A stretch of DNA of 64,000 nt, taken from positions 124,001 to 188,000 of the forward strand of contig NZ_FOAI01000005.1 in NCBI RefSeq assembly GCF_900109705.1. The letters run 5' to 3'. Shown here piece by piece: positions 9,472-18,445 of this stretch. The stretch is from Roseivivax marinus. Its GTDB lineage: Bacteria; Pseudomonadota; Alphaproteobacteria; Rhodobacterales; Rhodobacteraceae. The notes beneath the pieces were generated by a model that saw only the letters and a list, made by a program, of their open reading frames with translations, searched no databases and was not told the origin of the DNA. Made by a program: the position numbers and the translations under genes. Every line of letters begins with the position of its first letter. Position 1 is the first letter of the stretch.

Positions 9472-10328
9472 TCCGCCGGAAGGGCGGCGGCGATCACCTC
9501 GTCGAAATCGGCGGCGTCCCGGACCCGGGCCATGTCCTCGGCCTCGACCGTGATGCCCCAGTTCCGGGCCATCGCCTCGTAGAGCGGCTGACGGTGGGCC
9601 AGTGCCTGCGCGTAGGTCCAGCGGATGAACGCGTCGGGGTCCACGGCGTCCTCGGCCACGCCCTCGGCGGCGACGTAGTCGCGCCATGCCCGGTCGAGGA
9701 AGTCGGGGCTATAGGCCATCGGCTTGGGCGCGCGGTCGAAGCGGCGGACGAGTTCCGCGGTATGGGCGTCCGAGCCGCGGATCCAGACCATCAGGCAGCG
9801 CTGCGAGAGGTCCGACAGGATCGGGTCCTCGGGGTCTTCGGGATCGACCCATTCGCAGATCGAGCCCCCGGTATCGCAGACGAAATGCGGATAGCCGTAG
9901 AGCGCCTCGGCCCGGTCGATGAAGTAGCCCGTGTCGAGCAGTGCGCGTTCCTCGGCGCGGGCAAAGCGGTCCTGCCGCCGGCGATAGGTGTCGATGTCGA
10001 GGCCGCCGCGCGCGGGGTCGCCGGGCTTGCCCAGGTAGGACGACACCGCACCGAGATTGTGGAACGTGATGTTCGAGCCGATGTAGATCGAGTCCGACAT
10101 CAGAAGGTCGCGCAGGAACGGCACCCGCATGGCTTCGGCCTTGGCGTTGTCGGTGATGTACTCGCCCATGTAGCGGGTGCCGATGCGGTAATCGATCGAG
10201 TAGTGAAACCAGCTGCCGCTCTCGCGCAGGATGTTGGAGACGTGGGTCTTTCCGAGCCCCGACATGGCGAAGAGCAGCACGCGCTTCTTCGGGGCGTCGC
10301 GCCAGGCGCGGGCGGTGGGGTAGATCAT
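9468..10328 (-). CDS. P-loop NTPase-like protein of unknown role
   Basis: This 286-residue cytosolic protein starts at ATG 10328 and has a Walker A-like motif AMSGLGKT at residues 21-28, followed by IL and an aromatic-rich HYSIDYRIGTRYMGEY segment. The rest is acidic and helical with no recognisable enzyme signature. Similar proteins are usually annotated only as ATPase in Rhodobacterales. The residues after the P-loop suggest a small-molecule kinase or sulfotransferase-like fold, but that is speculation. Its stop codon overlaps that of the convergent secreted-protein gene. Confidence 0.72.
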   Translation of the reverse strand: MIYPTARAWRDAPKKRVLLFAMSGLGKTHVSNILRESGSWFHYSIDYRIGTRYMGEYITDNAKAEAMRVPFLRDLLMSDSIYIGSNITFHNLGAVSSYLGKPGDPARGGLDIDTYRRRQDRFARAEERALLDTGYFIDRAEALYGYPHFVCDTGGSICEWVDPEDPEDPILSDLSQRCLMVWIRGSDAHTAELVRRFDRAPKPMAYSPDFLDRAWRDYVAAEGVAEDAVDPDAFIRWTYAQALAHRQPLYEAMARNWGITVEAEDMARVRDAADFDEVIAAALPAD

Positions 10329-10381
10329 GGCGCGCTCCGTCGGGATGGTCCGGCACTGGGTAGCCAGCGGCGCGGGCGGCG

Positions 10382-11299
10382 TCAAACGGCGCGCGCGGGC
10401 CTCCGGCGGAACAGTCGGCCGTCTAGGATCGCAAGCCCCAGTGCCAGAAGCCCGAAACCGCTCCAGGCGTTGGGGTCGAGCGTCTCGCCGCGGACGGTGG
10501 CGCCCAGCGTGATCGCCACCGGCGGGATCAGCAGCGTCACCAGAAGCAGCGTCCCCGCGCCAGCAAGGGCGAGGATGCGCCAGTAGAGCAGATAGGCGCA
10601 GGCCGTGGCGATCAGCGCGTAATAGCCCACCGCCAGCCACGTGTCGGGGGCGAGCGATATCGGAGGCGCGCCCTCGATCAGGATGGCGAGCGGCGCCATG
10701 ACGATGGTGGCGCCTGTCAGCATCCCCGCCGCGGCCACCTCGGGGCGCAGGTCCGAAAGCCATGCACGGCCCGCGGCCCCGGCAACAGCGTAGGACAGGG
10801 TGCCGACGATCACCGCAGCCTGCGCGAGGCTCTGGGCGTCGAGATCGGCCAGAGCCTGCCAGCCGATCGCGGTGGCCACGCCGGCAAAGCCCGTGGCGAC
10901 GCCGAGTGCCTTGCGGGTGCTCAGCCGCTCGTCCGAAAATACCAGCGCCGCCACAAGCACGCCCCAGATCGCGGTCGTCGCGTTGAGGATCGAGGTCAGT
11001 CCGGTGGTGATGTGCAACTGGCCCCACGCCATCAGCGAGAACGGAACCGCGTTGTTCAGGACTCCCATCACCAGGAAAGCGCCCCAGACGCGGGGGCTCC
11101 GGGGCACCGGCAGGCGGCGCCCGGCGACGTAGAGCCAGAGCGCCAGCGCGGCGGGGGCGACACGGTAGAGAACCGACGTCAGCGGCGCGATCTCGTCCAG
11201 CGCCGTGCGAATGGCAAGGAATGACGTGCCCCACACGAGCGCGAGCAGGATCAGCATGGCCCAGGCGCGGGCGGGGATGTCGGACGGAGCGGTGGTCAT
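10382..11299 (-). CDS. EamA/DMT-family transporter
   Basis: The 305-residue protein has about ten hydrophobic segments arranged as two EamA repeats (first half with VWGTSFLAIRTAL, second half with a matching aromatic/glycine pattern) and a basic C-terminal tail. DMT proteins in this family export amino acids or other small metabolites across the inner membrane. Start ATG 11299 is preferred over an upstream in-frame ATG because the first transmembrane segment begins 12 residues later. The substrate is unknown. Confidence 0.85.
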   Translation of the reverse strand: MTTAPSDIPARAWAMLILLALVWGTSFLAIRTALDEIAPLTSVLYRVAPAALALWLYVAGRRLPVPRSPRVWGAFLVMGVLNNAVPFSLMAWGQLHITTGLTSILNATTAIWGVLVAALVFSDERLSTRKALGVATGFAGVATAIGWQALADLDAQSLAQAAVIVGTLSYAVAGAAGRAWLSDLRPEVAAAGMLTGATIVMAPLAILIEGAPPISLAPDTWLAVGYYALIATACAYLLYWRILALAGAGTLLLVTLLIPPVAITLGATVRGETLDPNAWSGFGLLALGLAILDGRLFRRRPARAV

Positions 11300-11350
11300 G
11301 GCACCGGTATGCCCCTGGACGCGCGTTCGCGCGACCCGGAACCTGCGCAA

Positions 11351-11380
11351 AAGAAAACGGGGCGCCCGAAGGCGCCCCGC
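11351..11380 (-). terminator. Terminator of the FadL-type porin gene
   Basis: Read leftwards, CGGGGCGCC and GGCGCCCCG form a 9-bp stem closed by a stable TTCG tetraloop and followed by TTTTCTTT. It begins 30 nt after the stop at 11410. Confidence 0.88.
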
Positions 11381-11409
11381 TTTGTCCGTCTCGCGGCGTC
11401 GTGCGCCGA

Positions 11410-12711
11410 TCAGAAGGTATATTCCGCGCGCAGGCCGATGCCGACCGCGTGGTTGTCGTCGAACGTCGCGACCGGGCGGCCGGCGACTTCGGCTTCGGCA
11501 TCGCCGAGCCAGGAGTAGTTCACGCCGCCGGACACGGTGAGGCCGCCGTTGTTGTAGCGTCCTCCGAGGGTCAGGCCCCAGAGCCCGTCCGTCGGCCCGA
11601 GCGGCGAGACGAGGCCGCTGTCGCTCTCGGGTTCGTAGATCACGTTCATCGAGCCGGCGAAGGCCTTGGTGAACGCCCGGCCGACGCCGACCGAGTAGCG
11701 ATGTCCGTCCTCGAGGTTCACGAGGTCCGACCCGAGCGCGGTCGGCACCACGTTGACGGCCGAGAAGTCCGTCCAGCGATAGCTGGCCAGCAGCAGCGTG
11801 CCCGGCGCGATGCCGGTCTGGAAGTCGAGGTTCAGCGACGCGGGCGTCACGTAGTCGACCTCCGACTCGATGACGCGGCCGAGAAGACGCTCGGTCGTGT
11901 CGGCCTCGTGCTCGATCTCGAAGCTGTAGGTCGCGGCGAACCGCAGGGCGATGTCCGGAATCTCGTAGGCGGCGCCGATGATGTAGCCGGGCTGGGTGTC
12001 CTGCTCCATCTCGAACTGGTACCCGTCGGTGGCGGCGAAGCCCTGCGAGGTGTCCTGGAACGCCGCGCCAAGCGCCTGCGTGGTGCCGGCGCCGTAAGTG
12101 CCGTCGATCTGACCGGCGGCGGTGGGGCTGCCGGCGAGGGCCGCGCCGAGCGTCGAGCTGTCGAGAAGCGGCGCGCCGGGCGCGTTGGCCTGCGTTTGCT
12201 GGTTGAAGCCGCGGGTGGTCGCGGCGGTCGAGATCGCCTGGTTATAGGCGACACCGTTCAGATCGACGTCTGCGCGCACGCGCTCGGCCTTGATACCGGC
12301 GAAGACGCTGAAGCGGTCGGTCACGCGGTAGCGCCCGACGAACGTCAGCGCCTCGCTTTCCAGATCAGCGAAGGTGCCGCCGAGGTTGGTCGTCAGCGGG
12401 TTGTTGTCGTAATCGACGTTCACGCCGTAGGGCTCGTCGAAGATCAGCGCGTAGTTGAACTTTTCGTTCACCGCGTTGGTGTAGCTGAGCGTCGTGGTCG
12501 TGTAGCTTTCGGCGGGCTCATAGTCGGCGTCGAGGTCGTCGGTGCCGCTGACGCTCGGCTTCACGTAGCCGAAGCTGATCCCGGCCGTGTTGTCCTCGGC
12601 AAAGATCGGCAGGACGCTCTGGCCCGAGCGGTCGAGGCCCGCGGCCTGCGCGCCGCCTGCTGCGGCTAGCGTCAGCGCAAGCGCCGATGCGCCATAGCTC
12701 AGTCGTTTCAT
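11410..12711 (-). CDS. Outer-membrane transport protein of the OmpP1/FadL family
   Basis: The 433-residue protein starts at ATG 12711 with a signal peptide ending GGAQAAG (cleavage near residue 23). The mature protein is a predicted beta-barrel with alternating hydrophobic residues and ends in the aromatic EYTF typical of outer-membrane proteins. The N-terminal region (GLDRSGQSVLPIFAEDNTAG) resembles the hatch segment of FadL-type channels, which take up long-chain fatty acids and other hydrophobic compounds. An alanine/threonine/glutamine-rich loop occupies about residues 150-215. A strong terminator follows, and a 24-bp palindrome lies 60-85 bp upstream. Confidence 0.88.
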   Translation of the reverse strand: MKRLSYGASALALTLAAAGGAQAAGLDRSGQSVLPIFAEDNTAGISFGYVKPSVSGTDDLDADYEPAESYTTTTLSYTNAVNEKFNYALIFDEPYGVNVDYDNNPLTTNLGGTFADLESEALTFVGRYRVTDRFSVFAGIKAERVRADVDLNGVAYNQAISTAATTRGFNQQTQANAPGAPLLDSSTLGAALAGSPTAAGQIDGTYGAGTTQALGAAFQDTSQGFAATDGYQFEMEQDTQPGYIIGAAYEIPDIALRFAATYSFEIEHEADTTERLLGRVIESEVDYVTPASLNLDFQTGIAPGTLLLASYRWTDFSAVNVVPTALGSDLVNLEDGHRYSVGVGRAFTKAFAGSMNVIYEPESDSGLVSPLGPTDGLWGLTLGGRYNNGGLTVSGGVNYSWLGDAEAEVAGRPVATFDDNHAVGIGLRAEYTF

Positions 12712-12771
12712 TGGTGTTCCCCTCATCCCGACAGATGTCTCCTCTTAGGGGAAAGCTAGCGGGCGGATTGT

Positions 12772-12795
12772 CGCCGGGTCAATTTTGACCCGGCG
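12772..12795. promoter_or_regulatory. 24-bp palindrome upstream of the FadL-type gene
   Basis: CGCCGGGTCAA (12772-12782) and TTGACCCGGCG (12785-12795) are perfect 11-bp arms around TT. It lies between the DMT gene stop (12833) and the porin start (12711), both on the minus strand. It could be the operator of a regulator of the porin, or a hairpin ending the DMT transcript; there is no T-run on the minus side. Confidence 0.5.
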
Positions 12796-12832
12796 TCACA
12801 GCGACGTGACCCGCCGCTGCGTCACTATTAAA

Positions 12833-13717
12833 TCACAACTGCCGCTCTCGCCGGATGTTCAGATAGTTGGCCGAGAAAATGATCGCCGCGCCAAGGAAAA
12901 CCGCCGGCTCCAGCGGCTCCGAGTAAAGCGCCATGCCCAGCAGCGCGATCACGGGAAGCCGCGCGAAGTCGATGGGCATTACAACCGTGGCGGGTGCGAG
13001 CCGCAGCGCCGTGGTCAGACAGTAATGGGCCATCAGCCCAGCCGCGCCGATCACGCAAACCAGCGGCCAGGCCCCCGCGTCGGGCACGGCGATGTCGCCG
13101 TCGATACCGGCGCAGACAAGGCCGAATGCCGCCTGCATCGTCGTCAGCCAGAACAGGATCGAGGTGATCCCTTCGGTCCGGGTGAGCTTGCGGGTAAAGA
13201 CCGCCGAGCCAGCGAATCCCACAGCCGCGCCGGCCGCGGCCAGCAGGTTCGGATCGAAGGTCGCGGGCGACGGGCGGGCCACGATCAGGATGCCCACGAA
13301 ACCAGCGAGCCCCGCAAGCACCCGCGCACGCGTCAGCCGCTCTCCCAGCACCAGCGGCGACAGGAGCATCACCCACAGCGGCGAAGAGAACTCCACGGCG
13401 AACACTTGCGCCAGCGGTACCGTCGCCACCGCGTAGAACCACAGGTTCTGGCCCGCGAAATGACTGAGGTTGCGCACCGCGTGCAGACCCATGCGCTGCG
13501 CCCGGATCTGGCGGCGCGCACCAGTCAGGCTGCTGACCGTGAGCACCAGCGCGATGCCGATCAGCGATCGGTAGAGCATGATCTCGAACGTATCGAGATC
13601 GAGGCTGACCTCGCGCCCGGCGATCGCCATGGCCGAAAAGGACGCGATTGCGCCGGTCATCCAGAGCGCGGCTGTCACGGTGTCCGACCGCGGGGTAGGC
13701 AGGGAGGTGGTAGTCAT
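12833..13717 (-). CDS. EamA/DMT-family transporter
   Basis: The 294-residue protein has about ten transmembrane segments in two EamA repeats, with YRSLIGIALVL and NLWFYAVATVPLAQ in the first half, the latter typical of the RhaT/EamA group that exports metabolites. The exact start is uncertain: ATG 13717 and ATG 13726 are both in frame and neither has a strong ribosome binding site. The protein is not a close paralogue of the DMT protein at 10382. No substrate can be assigned. Confidence 0.84.
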   Translation of the reverse strand: MTTTSLPTPRSDTVTAALWMTGAIASFSAMAIAGREVSLDLDTFEIMLYRSLIGIALVLTVSSLTGARRQIRAQRMGLHAVRNLSHFAGQNLWFYAVATVPLAQVFAVEFSSPLWVMLLSPLVLGERLTRARVLAGLAGFVGILIVARPSPATFDPNLLAAAGAAVGFAGSAVFTRKLTRTEGITSILFWLTTMQAAFGLVCAGIDGDIAVPDAGAWPLVCVIGAAGLMAHYCLTTALRLAPATVVMPIDFARLPVIALLGMALYSEPLEPAVFLGAAIIFSANYLNIRRERQL

Positions 13718-13894
13718 GCGCGGCATGTGACGCGCACCGCCGTGGATTGGCAAGCAGCTGCTTGACCCGCGACGTTGCAGCGAAGCGCGTTTTGCGACGC
13801 GATAAGCCGCGACTCCCACAATAACAGAGGCTGCGCCGCTTCCGGTGTCTCTGCGGCCGCCGAATTACGTGCCGGGTTCGGAGGCCAAACCACA

Positions 13895-13930
13895 GAACGC
13901 CCCTGCGCCTGTTCGGCGCGGGGGCGCTGA
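13895..13930 (-). terminator. Hairpin downstream of guaA, possible terminator
   Basis: On the minus strand CGCCCCCGCGCC and GGCGCAGGGGCG can pair over 11-12 bp with one mismatch, about 25-60 nt past the guaA stop. Only a weak T-rich tail follows, so termination is uncertain. Confidence 0.4.
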
Positions 13931-13955
13931 TGCCGGTCGGGTCACTCCAGCCGGA

Positions 13956-15524
13956 TCACTCCCACTCGATGGTTCCCGGGGGCTTCGAGGTCACGTCGTA
14001 GGTCACCCGGTTGATGCCGCGCACTTCGTTGATGATGCGGGTCGCGGTCTCGCCCAGGAAGTCGTGGCTGAACGGATAGTAGTCCGCGGTCATGCCATCG
14101 ACCGAGGTCACCGCCCGCATGGCGCAGGCATAGTCGTAAGTGCGACCGTCGCCCATGACGCCCACGGTGCGGACGGGCAGCAGCGCCACGAAGGCCTGCC
14201 AGATCTCGTCGTAGAGGCCGTGCTTGCGGATCTGGTCGATGAAGACCGCATCCGCCTTGCGCAGGATGTCGAGCTTCTCCGGCGTGATCTCGCCCGGGCA
14301 GCGGATCGCGAGGCCGGGTCCCGGGAACGGGTGGCGGCCGATGAAGCTCTGCGGCAGGCCGAGTTCGCGACCGAGCGCGCGGACCTCGTCCTTGAAGAGC
14401 TCGCGCAGCGGCTCCACCAGCTTGAGGCCCATCTTCTCGGGCAGACCGCCGACATTGTGGTGCGACTTGATCGTGACCGACGGGCCGCCCGAGAAGCTGA
14501 CGCTCTCGATCACGTCCGGATACAGGGTGCCCTGCGCGAGGAAGGCCGCGCCCTCGATCTCGTTGGCGTGCTTCTGGAACACGTCGATGAAGAGCCGTCC
14601 GATAGTCTTGCGCTTGACCTCGGGGTCCGAGACGCCGGTCAGCTCGCCAAGGAACAGGTCGCGCTCGTCAGCGTGGATCAGCGGGATGTTGTAGTGGTCG
14701 CGGAACATGGTGATGACCTCGTCCGCCTCGCCCTGGCGCAGGAGGCCGTGGTCCACGAAGACGCAGGTCAGATTGTCGCCGATCGCCTCGTGGATCAGCA
14801 CCGCCGCGACCGAGCTGTCGACTCCGCCCGAAAGCCCGCAGATCACCTTGGCGTCGCCAACCTGGTCGCGGATCTTCTGGATCGCCTCCTCGCGGTAGGC
14901 GCCCATGGTCCAGTCGCCGGTAAAGCCGGCGTCCTTGACGAAGTTCTCGTAGAGCGTCCGGCCGTTCGGGGTGTGGTGCACCTCGGGGTGGAACTGCACC
15001 GCGTAGAAGCGCCGCTCGAGGTCCGCCGTCACCGCGTAGGGCGCGCCGGGAGAGGTCCCGTAGACCGCAAAGCCCGGCGCAAGCTTGGCGACGTGGTCGC
15101 CGTGGCTCATCCAGACCTGCTCGCGCCCGCTGCCGTCCATGAACCAGCCGGCGAGAAGGTCGATGCGCTCCTCGGTCGGCACGACCCAGGCGCGGCCGAA
15201 CTCGGCGGTGCCGTCGCCGCGCTCCACCTGTCCGCCGAGCATCTGCGTCATCACCTGCTGGCCGTAGCAGATGCCGAGTACCGGCACGCCCAGTTCGAAC
15301 ACCTTCTGCGGGGGGCGCGGGCTGTCGGCGTCGATCACCGAGGCCGGGCCGCCCGACAGGATCACCGCTTTCGGCGCCATTTCGTCGAGAAGCGCGTCGT
15401 CGACCTGCTGGAATGGATGGATTTCGCAGTAGACGTTCAGTTCGCGCAGCCGACGCGCGATCAGCTGCGTCACCTGGGAGCCGAAGTCGACGATGAGAAG
15501 GCGGTCGTGGGCGGTCTGGTCCAT
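13956..15524 (-). CDS. guaA: GMP synthase (glutamine-hydrolysing)
   Basis: The 522-residue protein has the full two-domain GuaA layout. The class I glutamine amidotransferase domain shows nucleophile Cys86 (GICYGQQ) with His179 and Glu181 (QFHPEVHH). The ATP pyrophosphatase domain has the SGGVDSS loop at 232-238 and a C-terminal dimerisation domain ending in KPPGTIEWE. It converts XMP to GMP in the cytosol. ATG 15524 matches the family start; seven upstream codons are in frame but not conserved. It forms a transcription unit of its own on the minus strand. Confidence 0.97.
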   Translation of the reverse strand: MDQTAHDRLLIVDFGSQVTQLIARRLRELNVYCEIHPFQQVDDALLDEMAPKAVILSGGPASVIDADSPRPPQKVFELGVPVLGICYGQQVMTQMLGGQVERGDGTAEFGRAWVVPTEERIDLLAGWFMDGSGREQVWMSHGDHVAKLAPGFAVYGTSPGAPYAVTADLERRFYAVQFHPEVHHTPNGRTLYENFVKDAGFTGDWTMGAYREEAIQKIRDQVGDAKVICGLSGGVDSSVAAVLIHEAIGDNLTCVFVDHGLLRQGEADEVITMFRDHYNIPLIHADERDLFLGELTGVSDPEVKRKTIGRLFIDVFQKHANEIEGAAFLAQGTLYPDVIESVSFSGGPSVTIKSHHNVGGLPEKMGLKLVEPLRELFKDEVRALGRELGLPQSFIGRHPFPGPGLAIRCPGEITPEKLDILRKADAVFIDQIRKHGLYDEIWQAFVALLPVRTVGVMGDGRTYDYACAMRAVTSVDGMTADYYPFSHDFLGETATRIINEVRGINRVTYDVTSKPPGTIEWE

Positions 15525-15614
15525 GGCCCGTGCCAGTAGAGCCAAGCCGCCGCGCGCGCAAGGGCACGCGATGCGCGCGCGGTAGATGCGCGCGCGGTAC
15601 GTGGGGGCTGCGTA

Positions 15615-15917
15615 TCAGCGAGCGCGAGCATCCTCGCGGGCCTGTCGGGCAATGCGGGTCTCGGCGATGATCGCCGACAGAAGCGCGACGTGCCGCGCCG
15701 CCGAATAGGCCGCGGCACCCGTGCGGCGCGCGGCGTCCATCGGCGCCTCTCGTTCCAGCAATTCGCCCAGCGGCGCCGCTCGGCTTGCGACTTCGCGTTC
15801 GCCGAGCAGACGATGCAGGTGGCGGTCACGGGCGTAGCTCTCGGAGCCGATCCGGGCCGCGCGGATCAGCAGGCGCGGGCGGCGGAGGGTGGTCGCGGAC
15901 AACAGGTGGTCGATCAT
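15615..15917 (-). CDS. DUF6477 family protein
   Basis: This 100-residue, arginine- and alanine-rich, probably helical protein starts at ATG 15917, preceded by AGGAGTGCCTTCC as a ribosome binding site. The pattern LRRPRLLIRAARIG near residues 11-24 and the C-terminal HVALLSAIIAETRIARQ match DUF6477 as I know it from Rhodobacterales. Function is unknown. It lies divergent from the DUF6456 HTH regulator, an arrangement I recall as common in this group, which suggests a shared function or control. Confidence 0.75.
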   Translation of the reverse strand: MIDHLLSATTLRRPRLLIRAARIGSESYARDRHLHRLLGEREVASRAAPLGELLEREAPMDAARRTGAAAYSAARHVALLSAIIAETRIARQAREDARAR

Positions 15918-16072
15918 GGAAGGCACTCCTCGAATGGTCGGACCTGAGCTTCCCACACCGTCAGCGTGTGTTGCGGACGTAGTCGAGCAAGCGTTCGGTG
16001 CATTTCCGATTGTTTGTAAATTAGAGGCAAAGATCACCTTTAACCTCAGCCGTTAACGCTCTGGTAATAATG

Positions 16073-16087
16073 GCAACCAATGGTTGC
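16073..16087. promoter_or_regulatory. 15-bp palindrome between DUF6477 and DUF6456 genes
   Basis: GCAACCA and TGGTTGC form perfect 7-bp arms around a single A. The site lies in the divergent intergenic region, 54 bp before ATG 16141. It is a plausible operator for the HTH protein encoded next to it, as autoregulation. Confidence 0.4.
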
Positions 16088-16140
16088 ATCGCATTGTGGA
16101 TAATCCTGTGGATGACTGCATAGGGTCGGGGGACACGAAC

Positions 16141-16599
16141 ATGGCATCCAGGCACAAGCCGCAGGACGGGGCGGACCTGCCGGACTGGGTTCCGGACGAT
16201 GCCCGAAACTACCTCGCGCATGTCGAGGGCGGCTGGTCGCTGCGGGCCCTGGCGCGCGAAACCGGCTGTCATGCCTCCACGGTCATGCGGCAGGTGCGGC
16301 GGATCGAGGTGCGGCGCGAGGACCCGCTGGTCGATGCGGCGCTCCGGGGTCTCGGAGCGCGGGTCGGGGCCGGGGATGGTGCACCGATGAGAAGGGCAGA
16401 TCAGGAGAACGACGTGGCACAGCACATACAGGACGCCCCGGCGACCGACACCGATCCCGCGGCGCTCGAACGCGACATCCACGAGGCGCTGCGCGCCCTT
16501 GCCGCGCCGGGCACGGTTCTGGCGGTGGCGCGCGACATGGATAAGGCGGTGGTCGTCACCGACGAAGGCGCAGACGGCGCCACGGACCGGCGGGGGTGA
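16141..16599 (+). CDS. DUF6456-type regulator, N-terminal half (HTH); frame broken at its 3' end
   Basis: The 152-codon frame starts at ATG 16141 after a GGGGG ribosome binding site and encodes a helix-turn-helix (about residues 15-60, with GGWSLRALARETGCHASTVMRQ), a linker and the start of a second domain ending DGATDRRG. Proteins of this kind are normally one chain of about 350-380 residues in Rhodobacterales. Here a stop is met within CGGGGGTGA, and the rest of the protein continues in the next frame at 16596. Either one G is missing from the G-run (deletion or sequencing error), or a -1 slip or coupled reinitiation joins the two parts. Confidence 0.7.
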   Translation: MASRHKPQDGADLPDWVPDDARNYLAHVEGGWSLRALARETGCHASTVMRQVRRIEVRREDPLVDAALRGLGARVGAGDGAPMRRADQENDVAQHIQDAPATDTDPAALERDIHEALRALAAPGTVLAVARDMDKAVVVTDEGADGATDRRG

Positions 16600-17264
16600 T
16601 CGAGGCGGCGACAGCACAGGCAATGGCGCTGCGGGGCTGGATCGCCTGCAACGCGCCCGGCCGGGTAAGCCGGTACCACATCACCGCGTCGGGGCGGGCG
16701 ACACTTGGCCGGCTGATGGCCGAGACCGAGAGCCGGCAGCGCGGCTTCGCAGACGCGCAGACGCCGTTCGACGCCGCCCCTCACGGCGCGCCTGTGGCGC
16801 TGCGTCCGGCGCGGGTTTCGGCCATCGAGACGCCCGTCGCTGCACTCGCCCGGCGCCGGGACAAGTCCGGACGCGCATTTCTCGACCGGGCGCTGGTGCG
16901 GGCGGCCGAGCGGTTGCGCGAGGATTACGAGATCGCGCGCCTCGGCCAAGTGGGCGATGCCGAGGTCGACGCGCTGGTGCAGGAGGCCGCCGATGCGTCA
17001 CTCCGCAAGGCGTCGGCCGGGGCCGAGGACCGCACCGGCCCGCAGGCGGCGCTGGCGCGGCTCGCCGCGGCGCTGGTCGACCTAGGGCCCGGACTCGGGG
17101 ACATGGCGCTGCGCTGCTGCTGCCGTCTCGAGGGGCTCGAGGCCGCCGAGCAGCGGATGGGATGGTCAGCGCGGTCGGGCAAGATCGTCCTGCGCATCGT
17201 GCTTCAGCGCCTGGCGCGTCACTACGAGGAGCAGGGCATCGACGGGCGCGGCCTGATTGGCTGA
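16596..17264 (+). CDS. DUF6456 domain protein, C-terminal half
   Basis: Reading from GTG 16596, 222 residues show the rest of the family: AQAMALRGWIACN and GRVSRYHIT near the start, then the DUF6456 domain (about 80-215) with PVAALARRRDKSGRAFL, DLGPGLGDMALRCCCRLEGLE and GWSARSGKIVLRIVLQRL. The GTG overlaps the stop of the upstream half (GTGA), so coupled translation is possible. Joining the two frames with one extra base gives a continuous sequence at the junction (DRRG then VIEAATAQAM), which points to a frame break in one original gene. Family function: putative DNA-binding regulator. Confidence 0.7.
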   Translation: MIEAATAQAMALRGWIACNAPGRVSRYHITASGRATLGRLMAETESRQRGFADAQTPFDAAPHGAPVALRPARVSAIETPVAALARRRDKSGRAFLDRALVRAAERLREDYEIARLGQVGDAEVDALVQEAADASLRKASAGAEDRTGPQAALARLAAALVDLGPGLGDMALRCCCRLEGLEAAEQRMGWSARSGKIVLRIVLQRLARHYEEQGIDGRGLIG

Positions 17265-17330
17265 GCGGGCGGCGTTCAATCGCGATAGCCTCCTCTTGCG
17301 GTTCTTGCCCTCGCGCGATTAACAGCCCTC

Positions 17331-18263
17331 ATGAAAGTTACCCTGCGCCAGCTGCACTATTTCGTCGCCCTTGCGGATGCCGCCCACTTCGGGCGCGCCG
17401 CCGCGCGCGCCAATGTCTCGCAGCCTGCGCTGTCGCTTCAGATCAAGGAACTGGAGGCGCAGCTTGGCGTCGATCTTGTCGATCGGCTGCCGCGCGGTGT
17501 GCGTCTGACACGCGCGGGGCAGGAGGTTCTGACCCGCGCGCGTCGCGTCCTTGCCGAGGTCGACGATCTCACCCAGGCGATCCGTTGGCGTGACGGCCTC
17601 TCGGGGCAACTTAACCTCGGTGTGATTCCGACGGTTGCGCCATACCTTCTGCCTGCCGCGCTCAGCCGCATCCGGGCCCGCGACCTGTCGCTCGAGCTTC
17701 GCGTGCGCGAGGCGCAGACCGCGCAGTTGGTCGAGGGCGTGCGCAGCGGACGGCTCGACGCCGCCCTCGTCGCGCTGCCGGTGCCCGACGACGGGCTGGT
17801 GGCGCATCCGCTGGTGGAAGATCGCTTCGTCCTCGCGGGGTCCGAACGACGGCTCGCGGCCTATGCCGACGCGCTGCCCGATCCGGCCTCGCTGCGCGCC
17901 GGGGAGTTGCTGCTGCTCGACGAGGGGCATTGCCTCGCCGATCAGGCGCTCGAGGTGTGCGGCCTGCCGGGGCGCGGGCAGGTGGATCTGGGCGCCTCGT
18001 CGCTGGCGACGCTCTGCGGCCTTGTCGCGGCCGGGTTCGGCCTGACCCTGCTGCCGGAACTCGCACTGCCGGTAGAGCGCGCGGCCGCCCCCGATCTCGG
18101 CCTTCTGCGCTTTGCAGGCACCGAGCCCGCGCGGCGGCTGGCGCTGGTGCGCCGCGATACATCACGCGATGACGGATGGGTCGGGGACCTGACCGGGCTG
18201 ATCGAGGAGGCGGCGGAGGACGTTTTGTCCCAGGCGCGTCAAATCTGCCCGCCGGGCGCATAG
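17331..18263 (+). CDS. oxyR: OxyR-type LysR regulator (hydrogen peroxide sensor)
   Basis: The 310-residue LysR protein has an N-terminal HTH (2-60, with FGRAAARANVSQPALSLQIKEL) and a periplasmic-binding-like effector domain. It keeps both OxyR redox cysteines: Cys201 in DEGHCLADQ and Cys210, nine residues apart like E. coli Cys199/Cys208, followed by SSLATLCGLVAAGFGLTLLPE. In OxyR these form a disulfide with peroxide and switch the regulator on. No katG or ahpC lies next to it, so its targets must be elsewhere. The HTH and the cysteine pair make the assignment strong. Confidence 0.9.
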   Translation: MKVTLRQLHYFVALADAAHFGRAAARANVSQPALSLQIKELEAQLGVDLVDRLPRGVRLTRAGQEVLTRARRVLAEVDDLTQAIRWRDGLSGQLNLGVIPTVAPYLLPAALSRIRARDLSLELRVREAQTAQLVEGVRSGRLDAALVALPVPDDGLVAHPLVEDRFVLAGSERRLAAYADALPDPASLRAGELLLLDEGHCLADQALEVCGLPGRGQVDLGASSLATLCGLVAAGFGLTLLPELALPVERAAAPDLGLLRFAGTEPARRLALVRRDTSRDDGWVGDLTGLIEEAAEDVLSQARQICPPGA

Positions 18264-18445
18264 CCTCCAACCGCTGCATCCTTCGATCGATCGACCGTCT
18301 GCGACGGCTTGCGGGGCGCGGACGGCGTTCCGTATCGGCGGCGCCGTGAGATGCAACCCCGACATGCAACGGCGCGCAGGGCTGGCAGAACCCTCCGTAA
18401 CGCCTTATCATTATGTGAAATGCTTAAGATTTAGGGCTCGTTCCC

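Noticed and set aside
16041-16058. CtrA box in front of the DUF6456 gene
   Set aside because: TTAACC and TTAAC occur but with 9 bp between TTAA repeats instead of the required 7, so it does not fit the CtrA motif.
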